From: Caldithrix sp. RBG_13_44_9
GTDB taxonomy: Bacteria > Calditrichota > Calditrichia > RBG-13-44-9
Assembly (NCBI GenBank): GCA_001771055.1
Contig: MESS01000022.1
Span: 15,795-27,092 of the forward strand
DNA length: 11,298 bases
Direction of reading: 5' to 3'
Every line of letters starts with the position of its first letter. Position 1 is the stretch's first letter. A model generated the notes under the pieces. It was not told where the DNA came from. It was given only the letters and a program-made list of their open reading frames with translations, and searched no databases. The position numbers were made by a program, and so were the translations under genes. Below, piece after piece: positions 1-7,900 of the stretch.

Positions 1-1
1 G

Positions 2-232
2 CAGATGCAGGAGACTCCGGAACTGTATCACCTGTTGGGATATGATATCGGCAAATGGATGATTTCGCAATATGAGCCGGGAATCAATCGCGGGGCCTAC
101 CGTGATAAACTGGCTAAAGGCGGTCTCTATCAGGGGATGCTGGAAAACATCCAGTTCGGCGTTAAGCCCAGGGTAAATTCGCAGTTGAATATTATCAAAT
201 TTTATCGCGGTCAAATCCTGAAAATAAAATAA
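2..232 (+). CDS. Periplasmic substrate-binding protein, C-terminal end (partial)
   Basis: The reading frame is open to the left window edge, so only about the last 77 residues are present and the methionine at base 5 is probably internal. The tail resembles the last helix-strand segment of type I periplasmic binding proteins (Peripla_BP_6, the branched-chain amino acid receptor type). It has a G-Y-D motif opening a helix ('LLGYDIGKWMI'), then an 'R..YRDKLAKGG.YQG' segment as in the terminal repeat, and finally a 'N..LNIIKFYRGQILKIK' strand, where such proteins usually end with a repeated 'y..g.i' element. If this is right, the protein captures a small ligand outside the inner membrane, or is a related receptor-like lipoprotein. 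The ligand cannot be read from this fragment. It ends in TAA at 230-232, and the HNH gene follows 37 bp later on the same strand. The family call is inference from a short tail. Confidence 0.5.
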   Translation, partial: QMQETPELYHLLGYDIGKWMISQYEPGINRGAYRDKLAKGGLYQGMLENIQFGVKPRVNSQLNIIKFYRGQILKIK

Positions 233-269
233 AAAAAAGTAAGTCACTCGGCTTTATTCAGAGCGGGAT

Positions 270-539
270 ATGATCTGTGAATTGTGTTTACGGAAAGTGG
301 ATGAACACACCATTCATCATCTGATTCCTAAATCAAGAGACGGGGTCGGGAAAGAGGTCGTCGCCATATGTAAAGCCTGCCATGGAATGATTCATTCATT
401 GTTCTCCAACTGGCAATTGGCCCGGGAATTGAATACCCTTGATCAATTAAAAAAACATCCGGATATGAATCGATTTATCCACTGGGTTGGAAAACAGGAT
501 CCCAATAAGCGGATAAAAATTCAACAAAAAATCCAGTAG
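270..539 (+). CDS. Small HNH-family nuclease-like protein (89 aa)
   Basis: This small protein has a zinc-binding HNH layout. There is a CxxC at residues 3-6, a His-His pair at 16-17 followed by 'LIPKS', and a second CxxC at 34-37 running straight into 'CHGMIH' (His38, His42). After this core comes a helical tail ('LARELNTLDQLKKHPDM', then 'FIHWVGK') that I recognise from a widespread group of roughly 90-110-residue HNH proteins. HNH domains are metal-dependent nicking or cleaving nucleases, but the role of this stand-alone group is not established to my knowledge. The position before the second CxxC that is often Asn in HNH nucleases is hydrophobic here, so activity is uncertain. A purine-rich GAGCGGG lies just before the ATG. 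The gene probably shares a transcript with the binding-protein gene upstream and converges on the PqqD-like gene, with 42 bp between the stops. No toxin, intein, intron or restriction partner is visible. Confidence 0.8.
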   Translation: MICELCLRKVDEHTIHHLIPKSRDGVGKEVVAICKACHGMIHSLFSNWQLARELNTLDQLKKHPDMNRFIHWVGKQDPNKRIKIQQKIQ

Positions 540-581
540 CTGGCGGTAAGGATTGGGAAAAGATCATGGAAGGAAAGGGTG

Positions 582-980
582 TTATTTTATTGGAGGGATG
601 GATTCATTGAATTGCCGGGCGTGCATGGTAATGAATTTCTGTTTATACATCTGCTGAGTAAACAATACGATCCGTTCCTGAGCCGGCTGAACTTTTTCGG
701 CAAATCTTTCTTCCGCCATCCGGGATATCTTTTCTAAAGTATGTTTGCCATCGAAATGAAGCCAGACAAAGGATCCAATTTCATCCAGATGAATCCTCTG
801 GGCAGGGTTTTTTGGAGTGGGGAGAAATTTCCGGGTGAACCAGTTCCGGGAATGTGGAATAAGTAATACAATCCGGCCGCCATCGCCCTGAGTATACTCC
901 ATCCTCTGCCGCGGATAGAGTTCCAGCCATTGAGTAATTATTTCCTGCCGCTGGGGCCGTTTTTTCTGCCAGGAGATCAT
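582..980 (-). CDS. PqqD-family peptide-recognition-like protein (132 aa)
   Basis: The core at residues 62-118 matches the PqqD fold: 'IHLDEIGSFVW', then 'FDGKHTLEKI', an acidic helix and a final 'MYKQKFI'. PqqD and related RRE domains are small winged-helix proteins that bind a peptide and present it to a modifying enzyme in PQQ or RiPP biosynthesis. Here about 60 residues precede the core, including 'GRIVLLIPHSRNW', a long form I associate with stand-alone PqqD-like proteins outside PQQ clusters. No radical-SAM enzyme, precursor peptide or PQQ gene is in the window. It is the last gene of the chaperone block, 19 bp after the SurA-like stop. The start is uncertain: ATG at 980 is chosen, GTG at 986 is possible, and neither has a clear Shine-Dalgarno sequence, so translation may be coupled to the gene before it. 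The substrate is unknown; binding of an exported or modified peptide is only a guess. Confidence 0.75.
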   Translation of the reverse strand: MISWQKKRPQRQEIITQWLELYPRQRMEYTQGDGGRIVLLIPHSRNWFTRKFLPTPKNPAQRIHLDEIGSFVWLHFDGKHTLEKISRMAEERFAEKVQPAQERIVLFTQQMYKQKFITMHARQFNESIPPIK

Positions 981-999
981 AAGCACTTGATAGAACCGC

Positions 1000-2289
1000 T
1001 TACAGATCGATCCTTATGACCACCGGAATTTCACTGCGAAGTTGTGCTAACCAGCTGGAAAACTCTTTTTCTCGTTTATCCTGTAAGGCCCATTGTTCGA
1101 TCTGTTCCCAGTCATTTTTCAGAGTAAATTGACGGGCCTCATTGCGCTTGTTCAGCATAACAATATGGTAGCCGAATTCGGTACGAAAGGGCAGGCTGAT
1201 CTCACCGGTATTCAAATTTTTTATGGCACTTTCGAATTCTTTGATTTGAAATCCTCCCTCTTCAAATACTCCCAGGTGTCCCCGATCTTTCTGAATATTG
1301 GGATCGGCTGAATGTTTTACGGCCAGGTCTTCAAAAGTGGAATCACCATTTATTACCGTTTCTCTGATCTGATTCAGCTTTTCAATCACTCTTTTTTCAT
1401 CATCAGCGGTGGGTTTGAGTTGAACCAGAATATGCCGCACACTGATTCTCTCACCCTGCCGTTCGATCAGCTGGATGATATGGAATCCAAACTGGGTCTG
1501 AACGATATCTGAGATCTGTCCTGGTTCCAGCCCAAAGGCGACCTCTTCAAATTCTTTGACTAAAGTTCCGCGGGATACGAAACCCAGAGTACCCCCATTA
1601 GCAGCCGACCCCGGATCCTCGGAGTATTTCCGGGCCAAATCGGCAAAATTTTCCCCTTCCTTCAATTTGTTCTGGATGGTAAGAGCTTTTTCATACCCTT
1701 CTTTAATGCTGCTCTCACTGGGTGTCACCTGCAACAGGATGTGACTGATATCGACGCTGGATTTCATGTTGGGAAGACTGTCCTGGTACGTCTGGTAGAA
1801 TACTTCTACTTCCTTACGGGATATGTTAATAATGCCGAATTTTTTTTCCCGCAAAATGCTGATCCTCATCTGATTACTGATCTCTTTTCGCAGATCGCTC
1901 TTTATTTTGAAAATCGGGGAGGAATAGTATTCTTCCAGTTTTTTTTCTGAACCGGCCTGTTGCAGCATATAATCCATTTGCTGATTCAGCGTCTGTTCCA
2001 CCCGGTCTTCATCAGCCTGAATGGTGTCTTCATCTGCCTTGATCAGAAGAAGTTTCTGGTCAATTAAGCGGTTCAGGAACTCTTTCCCCAATTGCTGATA
2101 CAAATCAGGCTGCTTGGTAATATCAATCCGGTTCTGAAAGGCATAGGAGGTAATCAGTGCATTGATATCGGAGATCAGGACGATTTCGTCACCCACAATC
2201 GCTGCAATTCCATCAAACAACTGCTGGGCGGTGGAATGAGAGGCAAATATAAACAGGAGCAGGAAAATCCAGCGGAAGACTTTCGGCAT
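1000..2289 (-). CDS. surA: SurA-like periplasmic chaperone / peptidyl-prolyl isomerase
   Basis: This is a 429-residue exported protein. Residues 1-21 form a signal peptide (basic 'MPKVFRW', hydrophobic core, 'SHSTA' cleavage site before QQ). Residues 22-175 resemble the SurA N-terminal helical chaperone domain ('DGIAAIVGDEIVLISDI'). Two parvulin domains follow at about 179-279 and 282-384, and a C-terminal helix closes the protein. Both parvulin domains keep the 'HIL' strand histidine and the 'G[FY]HI' histidine, and both have the 'F.DLA.K.S.D' helix, so at least one is likely active. SurA proteins escort unfolded outer-membrane proteins across the periplasm and catalyse prolyl isomerisation. 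Length and order match the family (E. coli SurA is 428 residues). The ATG at 2289 is preferred over an in-frame TTG 24 bp upstream because AAAGGA sits 5 bases before it and the signal peptide then has normal length. It lies 49 bp after the 280-residue lipoprotein gene and 19 bp before the PqqD-like gene. Confidence 0.92.
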   Translation of the reverse strand: MPKVFRWIFLLLFIFASHSTAQQLFDGIAAIVGDEIVLISDINALITSYAFQNRIDITKQPDLYQQLGKEFLNRLIDQKLLLIKADEDTIQADEDRVEQTLNQQMDYMLQQAGSEKKLEEYYSSPIFKIKSDLRKEISNQMRISILREKKFGIINISRKEVEVFYQTYQDSLPNMKSSVDISHILLQVTPSESSIKEGYEKALTIQNKLKEGENFADLARKYSEDPGSAANGGTLGFVSRGTLVKEFEEVAFGLEPGQISDIVQTQFGFHIIQLIERQGERISVRHILVQLKPTADDEKRVIEKLNQIRETVINGDSTFEDLAVKHSADPNIQKDRGHLGVFEEGGFQIKEFESAIKNLNTGEISLPFRTEFGYHIVMLNKRNEARQFTLKNDWEQIEQWALQDKREKEFSSWLAQLRSEIPVVIRIDL

Positions 2290-2294
2290 ATGTT

Positions 2295-2300
2295 TCCTTT
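2295..2300 (-). promoter_or_regulatory. Ribosome binding site deciding the surA start
   Basis: AAAGGA on the minus strand lies 5 bases before the ATG at 2289. It supports that start over the upstream TTG at 2313, which would place eight extra charged residues before the signal peptide. Confidence 0.7.
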
Positions 2301-2338
2301 GTCTGATTAACAATCCATTATTACTTAACCACGATCAA

Positions 2339-3181
2339 TTATTTAATATGTTCCGGAAAAATTTTAACGCTCGCTTTTTCCACCAGTTGCTGGGCAAGGT
2401 CTTCAGTCAGTTTCTGGCGTCGCATGGCAACCAGCCGCAGCCTGATCTCTTCCTCTACCAGATCCAGACTGCGAAAAGTGCCGCCGGCCTGTTTATCCAT
2501 CATCTGAAAGTAGTAATAACCGTTTTCCATGTTTATCGGACCGTAAATCTTACCGGTATTACCGCTCCTGACCAGGCGGATAATTTCTTTCCGCAGGGAA
2601 TTAATCGTCACATAGCCCAGATCTCCGTTTCTCTCGACAATCCGGGTGGGCTGGGAATCCAGATAATTCTTTTTGATCACTTCCAGCAGGTTGCCCTGTT
2701 CCCGTATCTCTTCAGCAATCGCCCGATCCAGATTATCTAAATACAGCTGTATCAAATGGACTTCATCCTCATTCCGGATAAACTGCTGGACATTCTGATC
2801 ATAGTAAGTGGAAATTTCCTGATCGGTGATAATGATATCGCGGGGCAGCTTGGCGGTAAAATATTTCTGGGAAAGCATTTCCTTCTGCAGGAAGTCCAGT
2901 GACCAATTTTCATAGACCGACAGTTTAATTCCATCGTCCTTGGCGGCCTGGGCCAGAACACTTTTTTGAACCCAGCGGTCAATATACTGCCGGGCGAGAA
3001 TTGCTTTCTGATCTTCCGGTAAATTAGGGGGCAGCCAGCGCAATAATTCTTCGCGGGTTAGAGTTTCTCCTTCAACTTTAGCCACAATCTCGATGGAAGG
3101 TACCGAATTATTCCGGCAGTTCAGATAGATACCGAAGCTCAGGAGGATAAGAACTGAAAATATTCTTAGTTTTCTTGACAT
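2339..3181 (-). CDS. Parvulin-like lipoprotein / SurA-type chaperone (280 aa)
   Basis: This is a shorter relative of the SurA/PrsA group. Residues 1-21 form a signal peptide ending at Cys22, probably lipidated, although the box 'IYLNC' is unusual with Asn at -1. Residues 30-130 are the N-terminal chaperone part ('IVAKVEGETLTREELLRWL', then helices). Residues 140-230 form one parvulin-like domain with 'VHLIQLYL', 'NGDLGYV' and 'GPINMENGYYYFQ'. The first histidine (His142) is kept, but the usual GYHI histidine is Tyr in 'GYYY', and the central helix is shortened. Isomerase activity is therefore doubtful, and a holdase or scaffold role near the outer membrane is more likely. The ATG lies only 7 bp after the stop of the larger lipoprotein gene, with AGG overlapping that stop region, which points to coupled translation. 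Family assignment is good; the exact function is inference. Confidence 0.8.
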   Translation of the reverse strand: MSRKLRIFSVLILLSFGIYLNCRNNSVPSIEIVAKVEGETLTREELLRWLPPNLPEDQKAILARQYIDRWVQKSVLAQAAKDDGIKLSVYENWSLDFLQKEMLSQKYFTAKLPRDIIITDQEISTYYDQNVQQFIRNEDEVHLIQLYLDNLDRAIAEEIREQGNLLEVIKKNYLDSQPTRIVERNGDLGYVTINSLRKEIIRLVRSGNTGKIYGPINMENGYYYFQMMDKQAGGTFRSLDLVEEEIRLRLVAMRRQKLTEDLAQQLVEKASVKIFPEHIK

Positions 3182-3188
3182 ATATCGC

Positions 3189-4904
3189 CTATGAGAGTTT
3201 TCTTAATAAAGGTTCATTGATCCAGAAAATATATTCCTTCTGCAAATCTTTCATCAATTGCTGGCGCAAACGATCCTGTTTTTCCTTATGGACGGCTGCT
3301 TTAATCACTGGCTCCGCTTCAGCTAAAGTTTTCTGACGTTCCGGCTGGATATCTCCGGTCCTGATAATATAGAAGAAATTATTTTCTTCCAGTGGACCAA
3401 TTATTTTATTCTCACCGGCTTCGAAGGCCGCTTTGATTACACTGCGCGGGGAACCGGCATTTTGATAGCCCAGGTCCCCCTTACGGTTTTTCATGCTTGC
3501 TTTTTCGGTATATTGCTGAGCCAGATTTTCAAAATCAGAAAAATTGTTCACTGCTTTTTTATAAATTTTCGCTGCCTGTTCCTGGTCTTTTATGGCTATC
3601 TCCCAGACCCGGATTTTCTTCGGCTCCAGGTATTTAGACTGATTGGCCTGGTAATAGGAAACAATTTCTTCGGGGGTTGGAGTGGATTTTTCCTGAATTT
3701 CATATTTATCTAATAACTCCGCCAGTCTTTCGTTCTCGACTTTGTTAATCTGATATTGAACATCCGGCAGTTCCTGTACTTTATGTTCCTTCGCTTTGAT
3801 CAACCAGGTAAGATAACGTTCACTATAGTCCACCAATACTTTCTTCATATCGACCGGATTGTTCATCCGGATATAATTGGACGAAAATGATCCCTGGAAT
3901 TCTTTGATAAAAGATCCCACGGTGATAGTCGTTTTCCCAACCTTCCCCAGATAAATGGCGCGTTGTTCATCAGTGAAGGATTTGTCACTGGGCTGAGGAC
4001 CTTGTGACCAGACCTGGATCGCTGCCAGAAACTGTTCGATTCCGCTGTCAGAAATTTCCCAGCCTAATTCTGTCTTAAATTTTTCAGTCAGCTCTTTATG
4101 GAGCTGATCTCCCTCCTGGCGGTAGAATTTATTAAAAATCTGCCATTTGATGCGGTCTTTTTCCCCTCCCACCGGGAGTCCGGCTTCCACCGGATTCAGG
4201 GATATCACCTGGGCGATAAAGATACCCCGGGGAGTTTTTATGGGGCCAAGTAACTGGTTCTCTTTGGCCATACTGAGTTCAATATCCAGTTGCGGATCAA
4301 AAACTCCCGGTGAAAACGGATCGTAGATCCCTCTCATCTTCCGGCCATTTTCATCATCCGAATACTGTTCGGTTAAGTTCATCAGGTTTGTTCCGTTGCG
4401 AATCTGCTTAAGAACATACTCTGCCAGTTTGATCGTCTCATCCAGACTGCGCGGTGCTTTAAGATATTTTGAATCCTCAAAGCCCAGGGACAGCAGGATA
4501 ACACGGGGTCTGGTCGTCTGTAATTTAGAGTAAGCCCGGATCATGTTTTCAGTGACAAACTTATCGGTAATAAGGATGTCCGGTAATTTACTGGCAAGGA
4601 TCCGGTCCTGGCGAATGTCTATAAACTCATTATATTCTGGCTTATCCTGCAGATTGAGTTCTTTAGCTTTTACAACTTTCACCCGGCTTTCCAGGGCTTT
4701 CAACAGGGCCTTTTTTCTTTCTTCAAAGGAAATCTCATTCGTTTTCTTATCACGGTATTCTGACCGCAGAGTTTCCTGGAATTCTTGCAGATTGATACGC
4801 TCGCCGCCAACTTTTCCCACCACTTCGGGGGACTCACTGCAGGCTGAGACCAGAATGATTGTTAAGGAGACCAAAATCAGAAAGCGGAATAGAATAGTAA
4901 ACAT
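3189..4904 (-). CDS. Large parvulin-like lipoprotein with internal duplication (571 aa)
   Basis: The signal peptide ends in a canonical lipobox 'LVSAC' with Cys22. After it come two copies of a PrsA/SurA-like unit. Unit 1 has a chaperone segment from about residue 28 ('VGKVGGERINLQEF') and a parvulin-like domain at 130-236. Unit 2 has a chaperone segment from about 318 ('LGKVGKTTITVGSF') and a parvulin-like domain at 431-517. Both parvulin domains look degenerate. The 'HIL' histidine is replaced (Val in 'PRVILLSL', Trp in 'VWEIAI'), and the 'GYHI' motif reads 'RGIFIAQ' in unit 1 and 'NFFYIIR' in unit 2. The structural 'F..LAQQYTEKA...KGDLGY' part survives in unit 2. I infer a membrane-anchored, non-catalytic chaperone for exported proteins. 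A strong GGAGG lies 5 bases before the ATG. It follows mfd by 72 bp and precedes the 280-residue relative by 7 bp. Confidence 0.85.
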   Translation of the reverse strand: MFTILFRFLILVSLTIILVSACSESPEVVGKVGGERINLQEFQETLRSEYRDKKTNEISFEERKKALLKALESRVKVVKAKELNLQDKPEYNEFIDIRQDRILASKLPDILITDKFVTENMIRAYSKLQTTRPRVILLSLGFEDSKYLKAPRSLDETIKLAEYVLKQIRNGTNLMNLTEQYSDDENGRKMRGIYDPFSPGVFDPQLDIELSMAKENQLLGPIKTPRGIFIAQVISLNPVEAGLPVGGEKDRIKWQIFNKFYRQEGDQLHKELTEKFKTELGWEISDSGIEQFLAAIQVWSQGPQPSDKSFTDEQRAIYLGKVGKTTITVGSFIKEFQGSFSSNYIRMNNPVDMKKVLVDYSERYLTWLIKAKEHKVQELPDVQYQINKVENERLAELLDKYEIQEKSTPTPEEIVSYYQANQSKYLEPKKIRVWEIAIKDQEQAAKIYKKAVNNFSDFENLAQQYTEKASMKNRKGDLGYQNAGSPRSVIKAAFEAGENKIIGPLEENNFFYIIRTGDIQPERQKTLAEAEPVIKAAVHKEKQDRLRQQLMKDLQKEYIFWINEPLLRKLS

Positions 4905-4909
4905 TAAAA

Positions 4910-4914
4910 CCTCC
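4910..4914 (-). promoter_or_regulatory. Strong ribosome binding site of the 571-residue lipoprotein gene
   Basis: GGAGG on the minus strand lies 5 bases before the ATG at 4904. It is the strongest Shine-Dalgarno sequence of the block, much better than that of mfd, suggesting the chaperone lipoprotein is translated more strongly than mfd from a shared transcript. Confidence 0.75.
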
Positions 4915-4976
4915 GATCAGCTAAAGTAATTCAATTCTTGACCATTGCAAAATAAACTGATAAACTTATTGGTGGA

Positions 4977-7900
4977 TCAAAGATTTTGCAAGAAATTTTT
5001 TGCAAAGACCAGGTATTCGGCAGGGTTGCTGCCCTTAAGTTCAACAATCACTTTCAGCCCCTCAGTCTGACTGAATTGCAGCGGAGCCATTTTCTGGTTG
5101 ATATAACGGGGAAGTTCTTGTTCGATGAAGAAATCCTGTTCGCTGATTTGTTTATCCAGGGTCAGAATCATCCTGTTTTTATGGATTTTGACTTTTTTGA
5201 TATAATGCTGTCCGGCCATTTTCTTAATTTTAACCATTTCGATCAGATTTAAAACCGGCGGTGGCGGGGGGCCAAAACGATCACGCAATTCCTTTAAAAG
5301 GTTATCGATGGAAACCAGACTGTCTAAATTCAGCAGGCGGTGATATATCAGCACTTTTTCGTTTCCGGACTGGATGTAATCATCCGGGATAAAGATTTCC
5401 ACCTCTACTTCTACCGTAGCATCCACCTGCGGAATGCGTCGGTTGAGCAGCTGCTCAGGCAGGGTATCTTCCTGGATCTTTTGGACTGATTCCTGCAGGA
5501 TCTTCTGATAAAGATCGTATCCTATCGCATTGATATACCCGCTTTGCTGGTGTCCCAGTAAATTACCGGCTCCCCGGATCTCCAGGTCCCGGAGAGCGAT
5601 CTTCAAACCCGAACCTAAATCTGAAAATTCCTCGATGGCATATAGCCGCTTCAGGGCCGTGTCATTTAACCGGTCGTGCGGAGGTACGATTAAATAGGCG
5701 TAAGCCTGACGATCCGACCGGCCTACTCTGCCGCGCAGCTGATATAACTGCGCCAGACCAAACTGATCCGCCCGGTTAATGATGATGGTATTGCAATTCG
5801 GGATATCCAATCCATTTTCTATAATCATGGTGGCGAGTAATAGATCGATTTTCTTGCTGTAAAATTCGTTCATTACTTTTTCCAGATCCCTTTCCCGCAT
5901 CTGTCCATGGGCAATTCCGATTCTGGCCTGAGGGTTGATTTGTTTCAGCAGCTCAGCCACTCCCCCAATGGTCTGTACCCGGTTATGAACAAAAAATATC
6001 TGTCCGCCCCGGCCCAGTTCGTAACTGATTGCCCGGTAAATCAGATCGCGATCCCAGGTACAGATTTCGGTGATGATCGGTAAGCGGTTTTGGGGAGGAG
6101 TATCAATATTCGATAGATCTCTGGCTCCCATCAGGGCCATTTGTAAAGTGCGGGGAATCGGTGTAGCTGAAAGGGTTAAGGTGTCCACATTAACCTTAAA
6201 TTTGCGCAGTTGTTCTTTGTGTTTCACTCCGAATTGCTGTTCTTCGTCAACAATCAGCAGCCCTAATTCCTTGAACCTGACATCACCGGATAGCAGGCGG
6301 TGGGTTCCGATGATCACATCCACATCCCCGTTCTCCAGCCGCTGCAGCGTTTTTTTCTGTTCCCCGTGGCTGCGAAACCGTGAGAGTACTTCGATATTCA
6401 CCGGATAGTTTCGCAAGCGTTCCCGCAAGGTGTAATAATGCTGTTGTGCCAGAATAGTGGTGGGTACCAGGAAAGCCACTTGCCTGCTGTCATTCACCGC
6501 TTTGAAAGCAGCCCGCACCGCCACTTCGGTCTTACCAAAACCTACATCGCCGCACAGCAGACGATCCATTGGTTTACTGCGCTCCATGTCCTCTTTTACT
6601 TCGCGGGTGGCACGGGATTGATCCGGCGTATCCACATAGATAAAGGAAGCTTCCAGTTCCTTTTGCCACACGCTGTCTGCAGGAAAGGCAGTGCCCTGGC
6701 TGCTGATGCGGCTGGCGTACAGCTGCACCAGATCCTTGGCAATATTTTCCACCGCTTTGCGGGTCTTCTCCTTGGTACGGTCCCATTCGGCACTTCCCAG
6801 ACGGGTGAGGGGAGGCTGATATCCTTCCTCGCTTACATACTTCTGGACATGATTGAGCTTATCGAGGTTGACATATAGCAGGTCTTTATTCTCATACTCT
6901 ATTTTTATGGTATCTTTCGCTACTCCCCCCACCTGAATGCGTTCGGTCCCGGTGTAGCGGCCAATTCCGTAATCGATATGCACCACATAGTCGCCAAATT
7001 TCAGACTGTTCAACTGGCGGATGATGCTGCCGGAAACCCGGGGTTTACGGCGGTTTTTACGGGCTTTTATCCGGTCGAATATTTCATGTTCCGTTAAAAC
7101 CTCCAGCGGCACTGTCGGCAGGTAAAAGCCGTTATGAATATCTCCCTGGATAAATTTAATGGGTGGCAGCCAGCCCGTTTCGGCCAAAATAATCTCCTCC
7201 AGTCTTTCCCGTCGTGCCGGAGTATCGAAAACCATATACAACGGAAAAGGATTTTTCTGATTCCGTCCCAGACGATCTTCCAGATATTTTAAAAACCGTT
7301 TGAAATTTCCCTGAAAGGATTGTGGTGCCTGAACCTGGAAATTGACCATCTGAGTGGTGGAAGGCTGCAACCGGGCATGAAATATCTGCCGGAAATTATT
7401 TGACAATTGCTGAATTGCTTCTTCTGACAAATACCAGGACGGGGGCAGATCCGGCTTCTCCTGGAAAATCCTTTCGGCATGGATCAACCATTCCCTGATC
7501 ATATTTCCGGCCTGCTCAGCATTATCCCAGAAAACGAGTGAACCGGGTTTCAGGTATTGGAACAGATTGGCCCGGGGTGCCTGATCGGTTGATTTCCCAA
7601 CGATCCGGATATTCTTAACCTGCCGGATCGACAGCTGGGAGAGAATTTCGAACTCCCGGATGGAGTTGATCTGATCGTCCGCGAATTCAATCCGGTAGGG
7701 CGCTTCGGCTTCCAGGGAAAAGACATCAACAATACCGCCGCGGGCACTGAACTGACCGATCTCTTCCAGGGCCGGCATCCGCTCGAAACCTGATTCCACC
7801 AGCCATTCAATCAGAAAGTCGCGGACGACGGTATCACCCACTTTCAGGTAGCTCACCTGTTTCCGGATTGCTTCCGGAGAACTGATTTGCTGCAGCAGTC

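Noticed and set aside
582..980. PQQ or RiPP biosynthesis cluster based on the PqqD-like gene
   Set aside because: No PqqA/B/C/E, radical-SAM enzyme, cyclase, or short precursor frame is visible nearby.
2348..2740. Plus-strand open frame of 130 codons opposite the 280-residue lipoprotein gene
   Set aside because: The minus-strand frame has a signal peptide and parvulin features; the plus-strand product shows no domain and no convincing ribosome site.
4905..4976. Promoter in the mfd-lipoprotein gap (TTGCAA with ACTTTA 17 bases later, minus strand)
   Set aside because: The -10 box is a poor match, and the gap is short enough for simple readthrough; it cannot be supported from the sequence alone.
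6438..6878. Long plus-strand open frame (146 codons) opposite mfd
   Set aside because: It is a shadow of the mfd frame, where the helicase motifs are intact on the minus strand, and its translation has no recognisable domain.
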